Positions 11,306 to 21,457 of a stretch of DNA of 64,000 nt are shown here, in pieces. The DNA comes from Prorocentrum cordatum (Eukaryota > Sar > Dinophyceae > Prorocentrales > Prorocentraceae): assembly GCA_963575745.1 (NCBI GenBank), contig CAUYUJ010021178.1, positions 73,156-137,155 of the forward strand. The letters run 5' to 3'. Every line of letters starts with the position of its first letter. The first letter of the stretch is position 1. Made by a program: the position numbers and the translations under genes. Below the pieces are notes generated by a model. That model made no database searches. It was not told where the DNA came from and saw nothing but the letters and a program-made list of their open reading frames with translations.

Positions 11306-12472
11306 GTGGGATCATGCGCAGCAGGGGCCATCGTTGGTCTGCGTTCTGCGTTCCCAGTGTCCATCTTCCAAGCCGCAGACAGACGTTGTGCGTGCCTAGG
11401 ACCTGGCCGGGACCTATGTGAGCTGTGCGGCGGCGAAGCCCGCGCTTTGCAGATAGCCATCCGACGACCGTTCGAGATAGGCGAAAGCTTCGACCTGAGT
11501 GCTGGTTGTGACTTGGGCGATCGGGCCGTCCAACAGCACGTCCTCCGGTTCCTCAAATCCAACAATGTACTGATAGTGGTAATGGTACCGTCTTGCAGCC
11601 GTATTGGGCCGCCCAATGGTTTCAATTGTCGCATTGACCGCGAGGCCCAGCGCGCGCGCGACGAGGAATATCGTCGTGCATCTCTTTTTGCGGTCAAGTA
11701 GCGTAGGTGCATGTGCATGAGCGGCGATGCTTCTCTATCGAACAACCGAGTCCTACTTGGCTCAGGTCTGTGCCGCCGTGGGAACAAGTTATCTGCGCAT
11801 CCATGTATGGAATCGGTTGTGTTTGACCAGTGCTGCGTGAGAGCCAAAGCTCCACGTGGTCTCCCAGCCGAGACGCCGTCCGTGGGCGATCGCCCACTCG
11901 CCGCGCCTGCTGGCGCCCGTCAGGCATCTGAAGGGCAGCGGCAACCGCGACCACGACGTCAACTGGGTTGACAGCCAGCCCGCCAAACAGTGCAGGTCTG
12001 GCCATGGCGCTTAGCCGAACGCGTGGTGCAAGGCATCGTCGCGCTCAAAGCCGCGGCGGAAAGCTCCCCCACTCTGGCCGAGCTCTACCTGGCCACGGGG
12101 GCCCGCATCGGCCCGGGTGCTCTCCCAGATGTTGAGCTCTTGGAAGGAGCCGACGCGCCGCCAGCACCAGCGCCGGCATTGTCAGACATGCCCGCGCCGG
12201 CGCGAAAGTCGCGAGCATGGCCGAAGTCTTTTGAGGCCCCAGCGCGCGCCTCAGGCATGCTGACTTCCGCCGTCGTGCTTGCTGCTAAGCGGGCAGCCAA
12301 CATATTACATGCTCAACGATATCAAGAATGTCTTGACTGCCGCGGGAATCGCAGCAGCCTGGGCCTGCGTCGCATCGAGATCCCAGGAAAGTGCGCCGTC
12401 CCGCCAGGCGTCGAGTCACCGTGCTCTTGCCCGGGATGTGCGCGCGACCCGCCGCGAGAGAGCGCGCTTTGA
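11306..12472 (+). pseudogene. Conserved block of unknown function between protease and integrase
   Basis: Two frame segments in the same register (11306-11701 and 11990-12472), separated by stops and probable indels. The first reads PFEIGESFDLSAGCDLGD and NNVLIVVMVPSCSRIGPP. The second begins VWPWRLAERVVQGIVALKAA and has a C-terminal Cys cluster (ECLDCRGNRS, then CSCPGCARDPP). I recall this ordered set (FDL..GCDL, VMAPSCR..GPP, QVWPW, Cys-rich CPGC) from dinoflagellate copia-like polyproteins, but know no biochemical role for it. Between the segments VFDQC is also recognisable (near 11820). The block supports the copia assignment and the gene order. Confidence 0.55.
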
Positions 12473-12980
12473 CCCCGCCGGGGTGCCAGGATAGCCCCTC
12501 TGGTTCGACGAGCCATGCAGGGCTCTCCAAGAAAGCCGCGCCAGCAAACGCGGATCCTTTCCCCGCGAGGCTCGAGTGCAGCGTTCCAGAGATCCCGTGA
12601 CAGGAATTTCCGGATGACAGGTGAGTCCTGACACCGATGGGCCGCCTCGTTACCGATGCCCCATCGACGACTGTGCGCCATGCGCGCCACTGCGTGACGA
12701 CATTTGATGGCGCCGAACCTCCGCCGCCCCCGACCCATCATCGCCCCGGGCTGCCGACGCTCTTCTGCCGCGACCCCGGATCGTGGGCGCTGCGACAGGT
12801 CATGCGCCAGAGGACTGGGCAAGTTTCGACGTCCTCAGAGCCAGCGCGTGTTGCGAACCGGCGATGCATCGCAGATGCGACGCGAGATCCGCAGACTACA
12901 CATGCGTTGATGGCACGCGACGCGGGCTCACGTGAAAAAAGATACTCATCGCAGCCTTGTGCCCGAGTAGCGTCATTTAG
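12473..12980 (+). other. Decayed region between the unknown block and integrase
   Basis: Short open frames only and no recognisable motif. In a related element this interval would lead into the integrase zinc-binding region. Confidence 0.35.
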
Positions 12981-13867
12981 GTGATGGCTGGCGTGGTAGA
13001 TGCATGCCGCGATTGTCGGGTCTGGGCCAGCAGCGCGTCGCGAATCGCACACTTGGTCGAGGTGGCCACGTAACCTGATCAGGAAGTAGAAGGTCATATC
13101 TGGTCTATCGTCGTCAACGTCCGATCTGGCGCATGATCGGCAGGCCGATCGACGTCATGTCGAAAGGCTGCTCGAGGGCGACTCCAGTGATTCTGGACAC
13201 CGATCCTCCGAGCCCCTTGTTGTATCTCGATCTCCGAGCCTTCCAATGCCTTGATAGTGGATGACGAACGTGGCGCACTTGGTGCCGAAGCTAAACCGTT
13301 TTCTGATCGACGCAGTATAGCGGTTGGACAACATTTTCGGCGTGAAGGACTCGGAGACAGTATGCCCGACGTATTGTCCGAGGCTGTGCTCGCAGGCAAC
13401 TCTTTCATATCCTACGGAGGCGCCGCGCCGTGCAACGCCCGGCTTGGACGACGACCGCGGATGTTGTTGGACATGTTGGCACTCTTGGATGACGTTGCCG
13501 GTGTAGTTCGCAATTCGGACTGGCTAAGGGAGATCGTCCTGCAACGTATCGTACCATCATTTATCGAGGCGCCGAACAGATGCCGCCCCGGAGATGTGCG
13601 ACGATTCATAGACTTTGGCGGGCTGGTATTCGGTGTTTCAAGTCAACCTACCAGGCCCAGGGGCCAGGCGCGTATGAGGGTAGGGCATTATCGCGAGCCT
13701 ATCGGCAAATACCCTCCAACGCTGTGGCCTTGCTGACACCGGCCGCCGCCAGCGAGCCGGGCCAGCCCTCGCCCTCGGGCAGTGCTGCCGAGGGGGCGGA
13801 GGCCCCCGGCGCGCCCGTCGACGAGGTTGCCCGCGGTCGTGGACGGAGCGGCTCCCGCGATTCGTGA
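12981..13867 (+). pseudogene. Integrase remnant of the copia-like element, with in-frame stops
   Basis: In one register the sequence reads DACRDCRVW at 12999-13022, the CxxC end of an HHCC zinc-binding region, then stops at 13071 and further on, then IVDDERGALG from about 13251, which sits where the second catalytic Asp would be. It continues with NSFISYGGAAPCNARLGRRP near 13405 and a WLREIVLQRIV stretch, typical in my memory of the integrase C-terminal part (NSFxxYGGxTPYxALxGRQP). The frame is open from 13251 to 13736. A different frame with a Pro/Ala/Glu-rich tail ends at 13867. Stops and missing spacing make it non-functional. It would have inserted cDNA into the nucleus. Confidence 0.6.
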
Positions 13868-14314
13868 TTGTGGTGACCTCGAGGCGATCGTGCCAAAAAG
13901 TGCGCGCATCCCTGGTGGTCTCCCATGTACCAGGTCAAGGCGTCTGCGCGCCTCCACCTCGCCCTCCGCGTGACCCCGGGGCCATCGTTTTGCCTATTTA
14001 AATTCTAGGGCAAGCTTTCAGTCCTTGCGTCTGCGGCCCGAGGTCGCCGTCATGCGCAGATGCGGCCTGGGAGAACTCACGCCGCCATCGCTCACGCGTG
14101 TAAGCTCCTCCAGTGCTGCTCTTCAGAGCACGGGCGCGAGTGAGCTACCCGCTAGACAGGGTGAGCCCGCGTCCCGCCGCGTTGCGCGCCCGCGGGTCAG
14201 ACAGCGGCAGGGTATCCCTGCCAAGTCTAGAATGCGCTGGGGTTGGACAGTTCTGGTTCCCTTCTTCCTTTTGTCTCTCTTCTCCGCCAGAGCTTTTCGA
14301 TCGCCCGCGCAATC
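13868..14314 (+). other. End of the copia-like element, without RT or RNase H
   Basis: Only about 450 bases lie between the integrase remnant and the 3' LTR-like segment, too little for the reverse transcriptase and RNase H domains (well over 1.5 kb in a complete element). No such motif is seen. A polypyrimidine tract precedes the LTR-like core. Confidence 0.5.
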
Positions 14315-14371
14315 CCGAGTCGAATCGGATGCTCTGCCGCTGTTTGGCTTCGGCGCCAGTGCGTGCCTGCT
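14315..14371 (+). mobile_element. 3' LTR-like remnant of the copia-like element
   Basis: Direct-repeat partner of 5894-5950. A pyrimidine-rich stretch (about 14255-14290) precedes it, paralleling the much larger TCC tract before the 5' copy. Confidence 0.45.
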
Positions 14372-15166
14372 GCTCTGTCTCGGCGTCTCGGTTGTGAGCG
14401 AGCACGGTTGCCCAGCGCGTGCAGTCAAGATGCTGAACTAAGGACCGCTTTGGGCTCAGGATGGGCTCGGGTTGTCGGGCCGCTCTTTGGGTTCATTTCG
14501 TGGAACCTGGTTGTGGTCCAGTCCCGCCGAGGCCAGAACAAAAAAACATCGTTCCTTTCCATGCGTTTCTTGGTATTGGTGGCACGATAACTGTATGGCA
14601 TGAGTGGCGTACTGCAGTGACCTGAGTGGTCTGGTGCTATTGATGTTGCGAGGGCCGTGCCAGTCTGCCGTGCCGGTGTGCTGGCCCGCGGCAGGAGCGA
14701 ACGCGGGGCTTTCGAGGCCGCGAGGACCGACGTGAGGATCTCCCATCAGGCCCTCCCGCCCGCACGCGCACCGTGGGGAGTCGCGACGAGGCACGAACAC
14801 GTTTCGTCGTTCGGCTGGGCGGCAGGAGGAGGCAGCGGGGAGGCAGGAGGAAACGAGGAGGCTGCGATGGGAATGGGCAGGGGCCCGAGAACCACGACGT
14901 CGGCGATTCCCGCGGCAGCGCCGCGCCCGGGATCCCCGCGCGCAGGCGCGCCTCGTCGCCCAGGCCACTCGTCAAGGACACGCAGACCTGGACGAGGGCG
15001 CGTGGACCAGCGACGGATCCCGCTTTCGTGCAGAATCGGCGCGCTCCGTCGCCAAATCAGGCGGCGGTGGCGGTATGCCTCGCCGGGATCCGTGGGCGTG
15101 GCGCCCGCGCGCCAGATTCTCGGAGGCGGCGACAGGGTCGAACCGCCCAGGAGGGAGCAATGCATG
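14372..15166. other. Unassigned GC-rich stretch
   Basis: No gene is recognised. Open frames on both strands overlap one another and show no domain. Confidence 0.4.
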
Positions 15167-15521
15167 TAACCCCAGGAAGCATTTAAGAACCCCCCCCCCT
15201 TCCGGCAAATCGATAACCCTTCCGCACCCTGGAAGCGTTACCTGGCACCAGGAGCCCTCCTCCTCCTCCTCCTCCTCCTCATCCTCCTCCTCCTCCTCCT
15301 CCTCCTCCTCTCCTCCACCCACGACATCCTGAGTCTTTCATGAGAGCCACGCAGATTTGAATTTCGAATTTCGATTGTAGCCCAGGGGCCAGGCCTCCGC
15401 GAATTTGTTGTGTGTCCGGGTGCTAAACCTATCGTGCGGTTATTTCGGCCCCTCGGAATATCGAATAAAAATGCGGTGCTAAGATATCGCGGGGGGGTTT
15501 CTTAAATGCTTCCTGGGGTTA
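15167..15521. mobile_element. MITE-like element with ~30-bp terminal inverted repeats
   Basis: TAACCCCAGGAAGCATTTAA at 15167 is mirrored by its reverse complement ending at 15521. The arms match for about 30 bases except one extra base before the C/G run. TA at both outer ends fits a TA target duplication. The 355-bp interior carries a TCC microsatellite and no ORF, so the element is non-autonomous. Confidence 0.75.
15255..15315. repeat. (TCC)n inside the 15167 element
   Basis: About 20 TCC units inside the inverted-repeat element, with one TCA interruption. Confidence 0.9.
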
Positions 15522-16091
15522 TCCAAGGGCGCCAGTGCTCCATGTCCTCGGCGAGGCTCCCCCGCGAGTGCGCGCACTGCCCCCCCCCCCCCCCGGGCTG
15601 TTCGCCCCCATCGCCGCCCCCGAGATCCACGGATCTCTGATCCATATGCCGGCTTGCGCTCGATCTCTGTTGTCCACGTCGCCGTCCAGCCGTGGTCCCA
15701 GACATCCAGCGTCTCGATTTTTTCGAGACGCGGGCCCCCGACCTCCCGACCACTTCCCTGGGACCGGTTTTTCATCCCGAGTCGTTTTTTGACGGTCCCG
15801 AGGCCCGGCGAGGGCCCCGAGAGGCCAAAAACTATGAAAAACCTCCGTCTCGATTTTTTCGAGACGCCCGATGTCTGGGGTTGGGGTCTCAGCTCCTGGC
15901 CAGTCGGAGCCCGAGAGAGCGCTGCCCTGCCCGCCGCCGCGCGGGCGCCCGCAGCGGCCGCCCGCTCGGCACGTGGCGCGCGCCCTGGGCACTCGCCGTC
16001 GCCTCGGGGTGCCTTGCGCAGTGCGCGGGAGGTGCTCGCAGCCCCGGCCCGCCGATCCCCCCTCCTGTCACCACCGCCGCCCATCCCTCGT
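15522..16091. other. Gene-free stretch with two identical 19-nt hairpins
   Basis: GTCTCGATTTTTTCGAGAC occurs at 15711-15729 and 15847-15865. Each can form a 7-bp stem with a T-rich loop. Otherwise no gene is recognised. The repeated hairpin may belong to a dispersed repeat; a terminator role is not supported in this context. Confidence 0.55.
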
Positions 16092-16235
<144 letters not shown>

Positions 16236-16335
16236 NNNNNNNNNNNNNNNNNNNNNNNNNNNNNNNNNNNNNNNNNNNNNNNNNNNNNNNNNNNNNNNNN
16301 NNNNNNNNNNNNNNNNNNNNNNNNNNNNNNNNNNN
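16236..16335. other. Assembly gap (100 N)
   Basis: Exactly 100 N, so the true length is unknown. The gap lies between a CA microsatellite and a truncated MITE copy. Confidence 0.99.
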
Positions 16336-16423
16336 GTTTTCCATGAGAAATCGAGGTTGAACTTATGGGAAAAAGGGGCCTCGTTCCTTATTTAGGGTTC
16401 CTTAGGTCAACTCCTCGACTGTA
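16336..16423 (+). mobile_element. Right half of the 180-bp Tc1/mariner-like MITE
   Basis: From the gap edge to GACTGTA at 16423 the sequence matches the last ~88 bases of the MITE copies at 31505 and 48985. The terminal inverted repeat is slightly diverged (CTCCTCGACTGTA). The left half is hidden by the gap. Confidence 0.8.
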
Positions 16424-16539
16424 GGAACTTTTCTCGTGCCTCGAGTTCTGTCTTGTTGCCTTTCGACCGCGTGCAGTCGTCTTTACTCGCGTCCTGTCGG
16501 TGGGTATCCCGGACGAGGGAGCTCTGCACAGTTTGGACT

Positions 16540-17150
16540 TGGCTCATGTCGCGTCCCGCCAGGACTCTGCTCGTTTCGCCTCCCAGCCCCGGCAGGGCCT
16601 GCGCAGGGTGTGCGCGTGCTGTTAGAGAAGGCGCCAGGCCTCGGGACCAGAAGCGGAGGAGCAGTGCGCCGACGGGCTCTTCAGCGGTGGCGTGTCGTTG
16701 ATGCCGTCTCCCCCTTGGGGAGCCCGCCTCACGCGAGGGCCTGCGAGGATGTGCGCGTGCTGCTGCTGAGGAGGCATCAGGCCTCGGGACCAAGCCTGAA
16801 GAGTCGCCTCTTAGCAATGCGAAGGGGGGGGCACGACTTCCCCGCCCCGAGTCTTTGAGCATCGTGTGAGTATCGGTCTGATTTCAGTTTCTGGGATGAT
16901 AGTTACCGCGCGGGATGGACGGGATTGCGGCAACGCTTTTCCACCTCCGCAGCCACTTGCGCCAGAGGTCCCGCACGGGCCGTGCTGGCAGCACGCTGCG
17001 AACCGTACGCCAGCGTTGAGCCCAGGAAAAACGCGGCGTGCCGTTGAAGAAGGCGCCAGGCCTCGGGACCAGAGGCGAAGGAGCAGTGAGCCGACGGGCC
17101 CCCCCGGCGGTGGCAGGTCGTCGATGCTGCTTCCCCCCTCGGGAGCGTGG
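16540..17150. repeat. Diverged duplications sharing GGCCTCGGGACCA
   Basis: AAGGCGCCAGGCCTCGGGAC occurs near 16627 and 17048, followed in both by a GAGCAGTG..CCGACGGGC stretch. A third, weaker copy (ATCAGGCCTCGGGACCA) is near 16772. Regions of roughly 140-180 bases around them align imperfectly. No coding function is recognised. Confidence 0.65.
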
Positions 17151-18267
17151 CTAAAAGCGGTGTCCCGTCGGCGGCCGGGCGTCCTGCAGCAGAGCTTCGG
17201 CGCCTGCCAGGCTCTGGCAGCGCACCGCGTGCGCCAGCGCGGTCGCGCCCGCGCCCTGCTGGACGCCGAGGTCCACGGGCTGACCCCCCACCGACACGGT
17301 TCGGCCGTGTCGCAGCCGGGCTCGGCCGGTTCCCTCAAGGGGCTCGACGATTTCTCTCGCGTCGACCCGTGGGGATCAGGCCAGACAAATCGGGGTGAAT
17401 CCAGACAGGCCGAGGCGACTCCAGACGAATCTGGGCGAATGCAAACGATGTCCGTTGGCACCTGGAGCAGATCGCAGGCGCCACAGCGCGGGTCGAGCGA
17501 CCGCAGAAGTCGTGAAGCCTTCAACGAAGTTCGATCTGGTCGGCTTGTTGTCTCGTTGCCGCGTCTCTGCGCCCTGCTGAGCTGCCTGCCGCCTGCCAGT
17601 TGCCCTCGGTTTCGGTCTCGCCCTCGGCTCGGTCGGTGTTCGTCTCCCCTGCCGCCGTGGATGGCCTCGGCCCGCGCATCCAGGCCGCCCCGAAGCGGGT
17701 CCGAGCGAGTGACGTCGGGGGATCAGGCCGAAGCATCGCCGACGCATGGGCGATGCAGCCCGAGCCAGAGTCCGATCTCCTCTCGGCGCACCGCGGGCGC
17801 AAGCGCGATGCGGCGCGAGCCTCCTTGCCCATCCACTCCGGCTCCACTTGGACTGCCCCGAGTGCAGCACGCTTGGCTGTGGCTTGCAGCAGGCTCGCGC
17901 CGTTGTCGACGCGGCGTCGGCCCTGGCGCATGCATTCGGATTTGACTCGGGGCTCACGTGACGGGCGGAGGTCAGCGCGCTAGCGGGAGTCAGCCATTCC
18001 CCTCTGGCTCTCTCGTGGTTTGTGAGCCACGTGTGGCCGTGTGGCCGATCCCTCCTTCCTGCCCTCCGCCGAGCCGGGCTCGGGAGCGACTGCGAAGGCC
18101 AGGGTCTTCGGGCGGGTGGTAACTGGGGGTGGCCCAAACTGGGGGTGGAGGCGAGGACCCCAAAGGGCCCTTCTGGGGCCTATTTTGGGGGCCAGCTGGT
18201 GCCACGAAGGGGCCCTAAAGGGCCCCTTCAGGGCCTCTCTCTTCCCCCCGTGTGGGTCACCCCCTTT
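17151..18267. other. Unassigned GC-rich stretch
   Basis: No gene is recognised. Near 17385-17440 there is a short run of CAGACAAATC/CAGACGAATC-like repeats, and near 18120-18240 a GGGGCC/GGGCCC-rich segment. Confidence 0.4.
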
Positions 18268-18430
18268 CAGGAGGGGAAAAAACACATAGACACAATTCAT
18301 CGTCGATCCCCAGAAAATATTGGAAAATACTGGAAGTGGGGGGGGGAGACAACAACCCAGACAATATAGGAAAGTATGGGGAATATTTTTATTTGTGTGT
18401 GTTTATTTGTGTGTCCTGGGGCCCCTTCAA
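18268..18430 (+). mobile_element. CACA/TGTG dispersed repeat, copy 1
   Basis: About 160 bp. It starts CAGGAGGGG then AAAAAACACATAGACACAAT, has an internal (A)ATAT(G)GGAAAATAT motif and a G run, and ends TTTATTTGTGTGTCC then GGGGCCCCTTCA. The A-rich ACACA start and the TGTGT end are roughly inverted to each other. No ORF. Confidence 0.8.
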
Positions 18431-19427
18431 GCATGTCGGTCGCTACCGGAGCGTCGCGACCTGTCGGGGTTGAGCGATCCACGCGGCGTCAGAGGCCAGC
18501 GCCAGCGATGTCACGGCAAGAGGCGGCCGTGGTCGGATTTGCCATTTGGGCTGACAGTTCGAGTGTGGACGCTTCCACACCGGCATGACCCAGACACACT
18601 CGCCTGAATCAGGCGTGCGTCGGCTCCGCAGAGGTGGCGCGCACGCTCCGAGATCCTGATATGACAGCACCTCCGTGGCGGGAACCTTCCGGCCGTACCC
18701 GCTGGGAGTTTGCGCGCTACGGCATGCTTGTACTGCAGGGCTCGGGTCGGACGTGCGCCTCTGGCAGCAGCAAACCGTACTGGCACCTCCCTCTGCGTCC
18801 CCCTACAGCGTGCCCGCGGGGGGTTCGAACGCCTCGTTCTTTTGCCGAGCGCGCTCGGGGGCCCGAGTATTCACAGCCCTCGGCCCTCGTCGGGCCTCCG
18901 GGGACCTCTGGAGGCTTCCAGGGACCTTTGTGGAGACTTGCGTGGGCCTGGAGACTTCATCGGGGGAAACTTTGGGGTCGGATAGGCTCATGGAGGGATG
19001 CATCGACTCCCAACTGCCCATTCATCGCCGATAAGGGGCCCGATAGCTCACTCCGCCCAGGAACGTGCGAAATCGCTATCGGGTGCCTACCGCCGATCTA
19101 TCGGCGATGTATCGCCGATTTCAGCTCGATGTTTCCCCCTCCCCCCCCCCGAGCTGGTCCCCTCCTGACGGTGCCCCTCATACCAGCGGGGACCTGAAGG
19201 CCTCAAGAGGCCTCCCAGAGGCGTCCAGCAGGTTCGCGCCGAGTCGACGCTGTGGCGCCGCTGGTGTGGGCGCCCGAGGTTGAATGCCGCCGTCGGTCCG
19301 AGCAGGGCCACTCCAAAACGATCTCCGCCGTCGAGCAGTTCGCGGAGATGTCTTGAGACGGAACGGCACATTCTGTGTCAGGAGCTTTCGTCCACGCTGA
19401 CATGACAGGAGCCCGCCGTGGACTAGC
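18431..19427. other. Unassigned region containing a CGCCGAT dispersed segment
   Basis: No gene is recognised. Around 19040-19145 a segment with CCGCCGATCTATCGGCGATG and TATCGCCGATTTCAG recurs at about 22660-22740 and 45725-45772. Confidence 0.5.
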
Positions 19428-19470
19428 CCGAGGAGGAGGAGGAGGAGGAGGAGGAGGAGGAGGAGGAGGA
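19428..19470. repeat. (GGA)n microsatellite
   Basis: About 14 pure GGA units. Confidence 0.95.
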
Positions 19471-19689
19471 CCGATGTGAGAGTACTCTGTTGACCTTCGC
19501 CGAGGACGCCGGCTGTCGTCGCAGCTTGACGCACGTCGAGCGAGGCATGCCTCCGTGGATTCTGAGCGGGCCTCGGGCGCTCGTCTGCCGCCGCCCCGTG
19601 CTGACGCTCGCCTGGACTCCGCTTCGGCCTGCTCGGGAGAGAGTGGTCTGGACAGTGCTCGCTGAGGGCTTCACACTGCGGCCTCAAGT

Positions 19690-19850
19690 CAGGAGGGAAA
19701 AAACACACAGACACAATTAATCGTCGACTCCCAGGAAAATATAGGAAAATATGGGAAGTGGGGGGGAAGAGAGAAACCCAGAAACTATGGGAAAATATGG
19801 GGGATACTTTTATTTGTGTGTATTCATTTGTGCGTCCCAGTTCCCCTTCA
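19690..19850 (+). mobile_element. CACA/TGTG dispersed repeat, copy 2
   Basis: Same layout as copy 1 along its whole length (CAGGAGGG start, TTTATTTGTGTGTATTCATT near the end, CCCCTTCA end). It is one of the better preserved copies. Confidence 0.8.
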
Positions 19851-20156
19851 TCGAGGCCCCCCCTGGCTCGCCGACGTGTCGGTTCGATGCGGCCAGGCCG
19901 CCGAACTCCGCGCCTCGCGCCGCCGCGCGGCGCGACGCCCCGTTCTTCCTCGGCCGAGGAGGGGGAGGAGGACCCGAGGCGGAGAGGCCGAGCTCTCCCG
20001 GAGGCTGCTCCTCGTCGCCGCCCCGGGGGGAGCCCGGGGGTCCGCTGGGCCTCCTGGGGAGCCGCAGGCCTGGCTTCATGCGGGGCCCCTGGCGCCATCG
20101 GGACCCGAGGCACCGTCAGCGGGAGGCCGAGCTCGTACTCGGGCTACTCTAGGGTC
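19851..20156. other. Unassigned GC-rich stretch
   Basis: No gene is recognised between the dispersed repeat and the inverted-repeat element. Confidence 0.4.
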
Positions 20157-20365
20157 TGGACGCCCGAAATGGGTACGGAAAGAATGGGTACAATGCCCAA
20201 CAGCACTTCTTGTTCATTCTGAACAGGGCTCGCTGTCCGCGCCGCCGCGGCCTGTGTCCATTTGAGACAGAAGGCCGCCCGCCCAACAGCGGCCGCTGCT
20301 GGTTTGGGACAACATTTGTTGTTGGGCATTGTACCCATTCTTTCCGTGCCCAGTTCGGGCGTCCA
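20157..20365. mobile_element. Foldback/MITE-like element with ~45-bp inverted ends
   Basis: TGGACGCCCGAAATGGGTAC at 20157 is matched by its near-perfect reverse complement ending at 20365. The arms extend through GGGTACAATGCCCAACA with a one-base difference or so. The interior has no ORF. The target-site duplication is not clear. Confidence 0.8.
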
Positions 20366-20367
20366 AA

Positions 20368-20522
20368 TAGGGGGCCAGATGCGAACCCTACCCCTACCCC
20401 CCACGAGTTCTGAGGGGGAGGGTGGGGTTCACTCTGCTCGGGAGCTCCCGAGCCAACTGAACCCCACCCTCCCCCTCAGAACTCGTGGGGGGTAGGGGTA
20501 GGGTTCGCATCTGGCCCCCCTA
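20368..20522. repeat. ~155-bp near-perfect palindrome
   Basis: Arms of about 65 bases, starting TAGGGGGCCAGATGCGAACC on the left and reading its reverse complement to 20522. They differ by one extra C/G in the terminal run and enclose a short loop that is itself palindromic (GCTCGGGAGCTCCCGAGC). It lies two bases from the preceding inverted-repeat element. The arms contain ACCCTACCCCTACCCC. Confidence 0.85.
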
Positions 20523-20650
20523 TGCTCGGAGTCGCAGCGCAGGCAGGCCGCACAGTGAGGGCGAGTCGCTCTCCGAGGCCTTCCCCTGCAGCCTTTCCCC
20601 TCGGGCCCATCCTTGGCCGCCTCCGCCAGCCGCGCCCCGCTCGCAGAGTG

Positions 20651-20925
20651 CCGGCGTGGCCCCCCAGGGCCCCTTTGCAGCCCTGCCGTGCGCCTCTGCT
20701 CTACGATGTGACCCTGCGCTCGACTTTCCTTCCCGCCCGCAAAGTGGAGGAGGAGGAGGAGGAGGAGGAGGAGGAGGAGGAGGAGGAGGAGGAGCAGGAG
20801 GAGGAGGAGGAGGAGGAGGAGGAGGAGGAGGAGCCGGCGTGGCCCCCCCAGGGCCCCTTTGCAGCCCTGCCGTGCGCGCCCCCGCTCTACGACCTGACTC
20901 TGCGCGCCCGACGTTCCTCTCCCGC
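20651..20925. repeat. ~92-bp direct repeats flanking a (GGA)n tract
   Basis: CCGGCGTGGCCCCCCAGGGC at 20651 recurs at 20834 with CTTTGCAGCCCTGCCGTGCG following in both. The two copies flank about 30 GGA units (20742-20833, one GCA interruption). No gene. Confidence 0.85.
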
Positions 20926-20983
20926 CCGCCGGCTGGCTCCGGCCTCCGGCGGCGCGTCGTCGGGCGCTCCGGCGCGTGGGGCT

Positions 20984-21136
20984 CAGGAGGACAAAAAAAC
21001 ACACAGACACAATGAATCGTCGAGTCCCCAGAAAATATGGGAAAATACGGGGAAGACAGAAACCCCCAAGATATAGGAAAATATGGGGAATATGTTTATT
21101 TGTGTGTATTTATTTGTGTGTCCCAGGGCCCCTTCA
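20984..21136 (+). mobile_element. CACA/TGTG dispersed repeat, copy 3
   Basis: Starts CAGGAGGACAAAAAAACACA and ends CAGGGCCCCTTCA. Same internal motifs as the other copies. Confidence 0.8.
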
Positions 21137-21307
21137 GTGTGGGGCTCCCCCCCGGCACGGCGCCTGCGGCTGCTCGGGCTGTGCGGGTCTCTTGCGGCTG
21201 CGGGGGGTCACGGCTGCGGTGTTGGCGCCGAGAGTGCGCGTCGCGTGCCGTGCGAATGCTGCGTGTGCGCCGCCCCCACAGGGGCGACGCGCGCGCCAAG
21301 AGATCTT

Positions 21308-21457
21308 CAGGAGGAAAAGAAACACACAGACACAATTAAGCCTCGACTCCCCCAGAAATTATGGGGAAATATGGGGAGTGGGGGGGGAGACAGAGACCCA
21401 GAAGATCTGAGAAAATATGGGGAATCCTTTTATCTGTGTGTATCCTTGGGCCCCTTG
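21308..21457 (+). mobile_element. CACA/TGTG dispersed repeat, copy 4
   Basis: Starts CAGGAGGAAAAGAAACACAC and ends CTTGGGCCCCTTGA. The 3' TTTATTTGTGTG block is shortened relative to other copies. Confidence 0.8.

Noticed and set aside
15711-15865. GTCTCGA-T6-TCGAGAC hairpins as bacterial terminators
   Set aside because: No bacterial gene organisation is present; the T run is in the loop, not after the stem.
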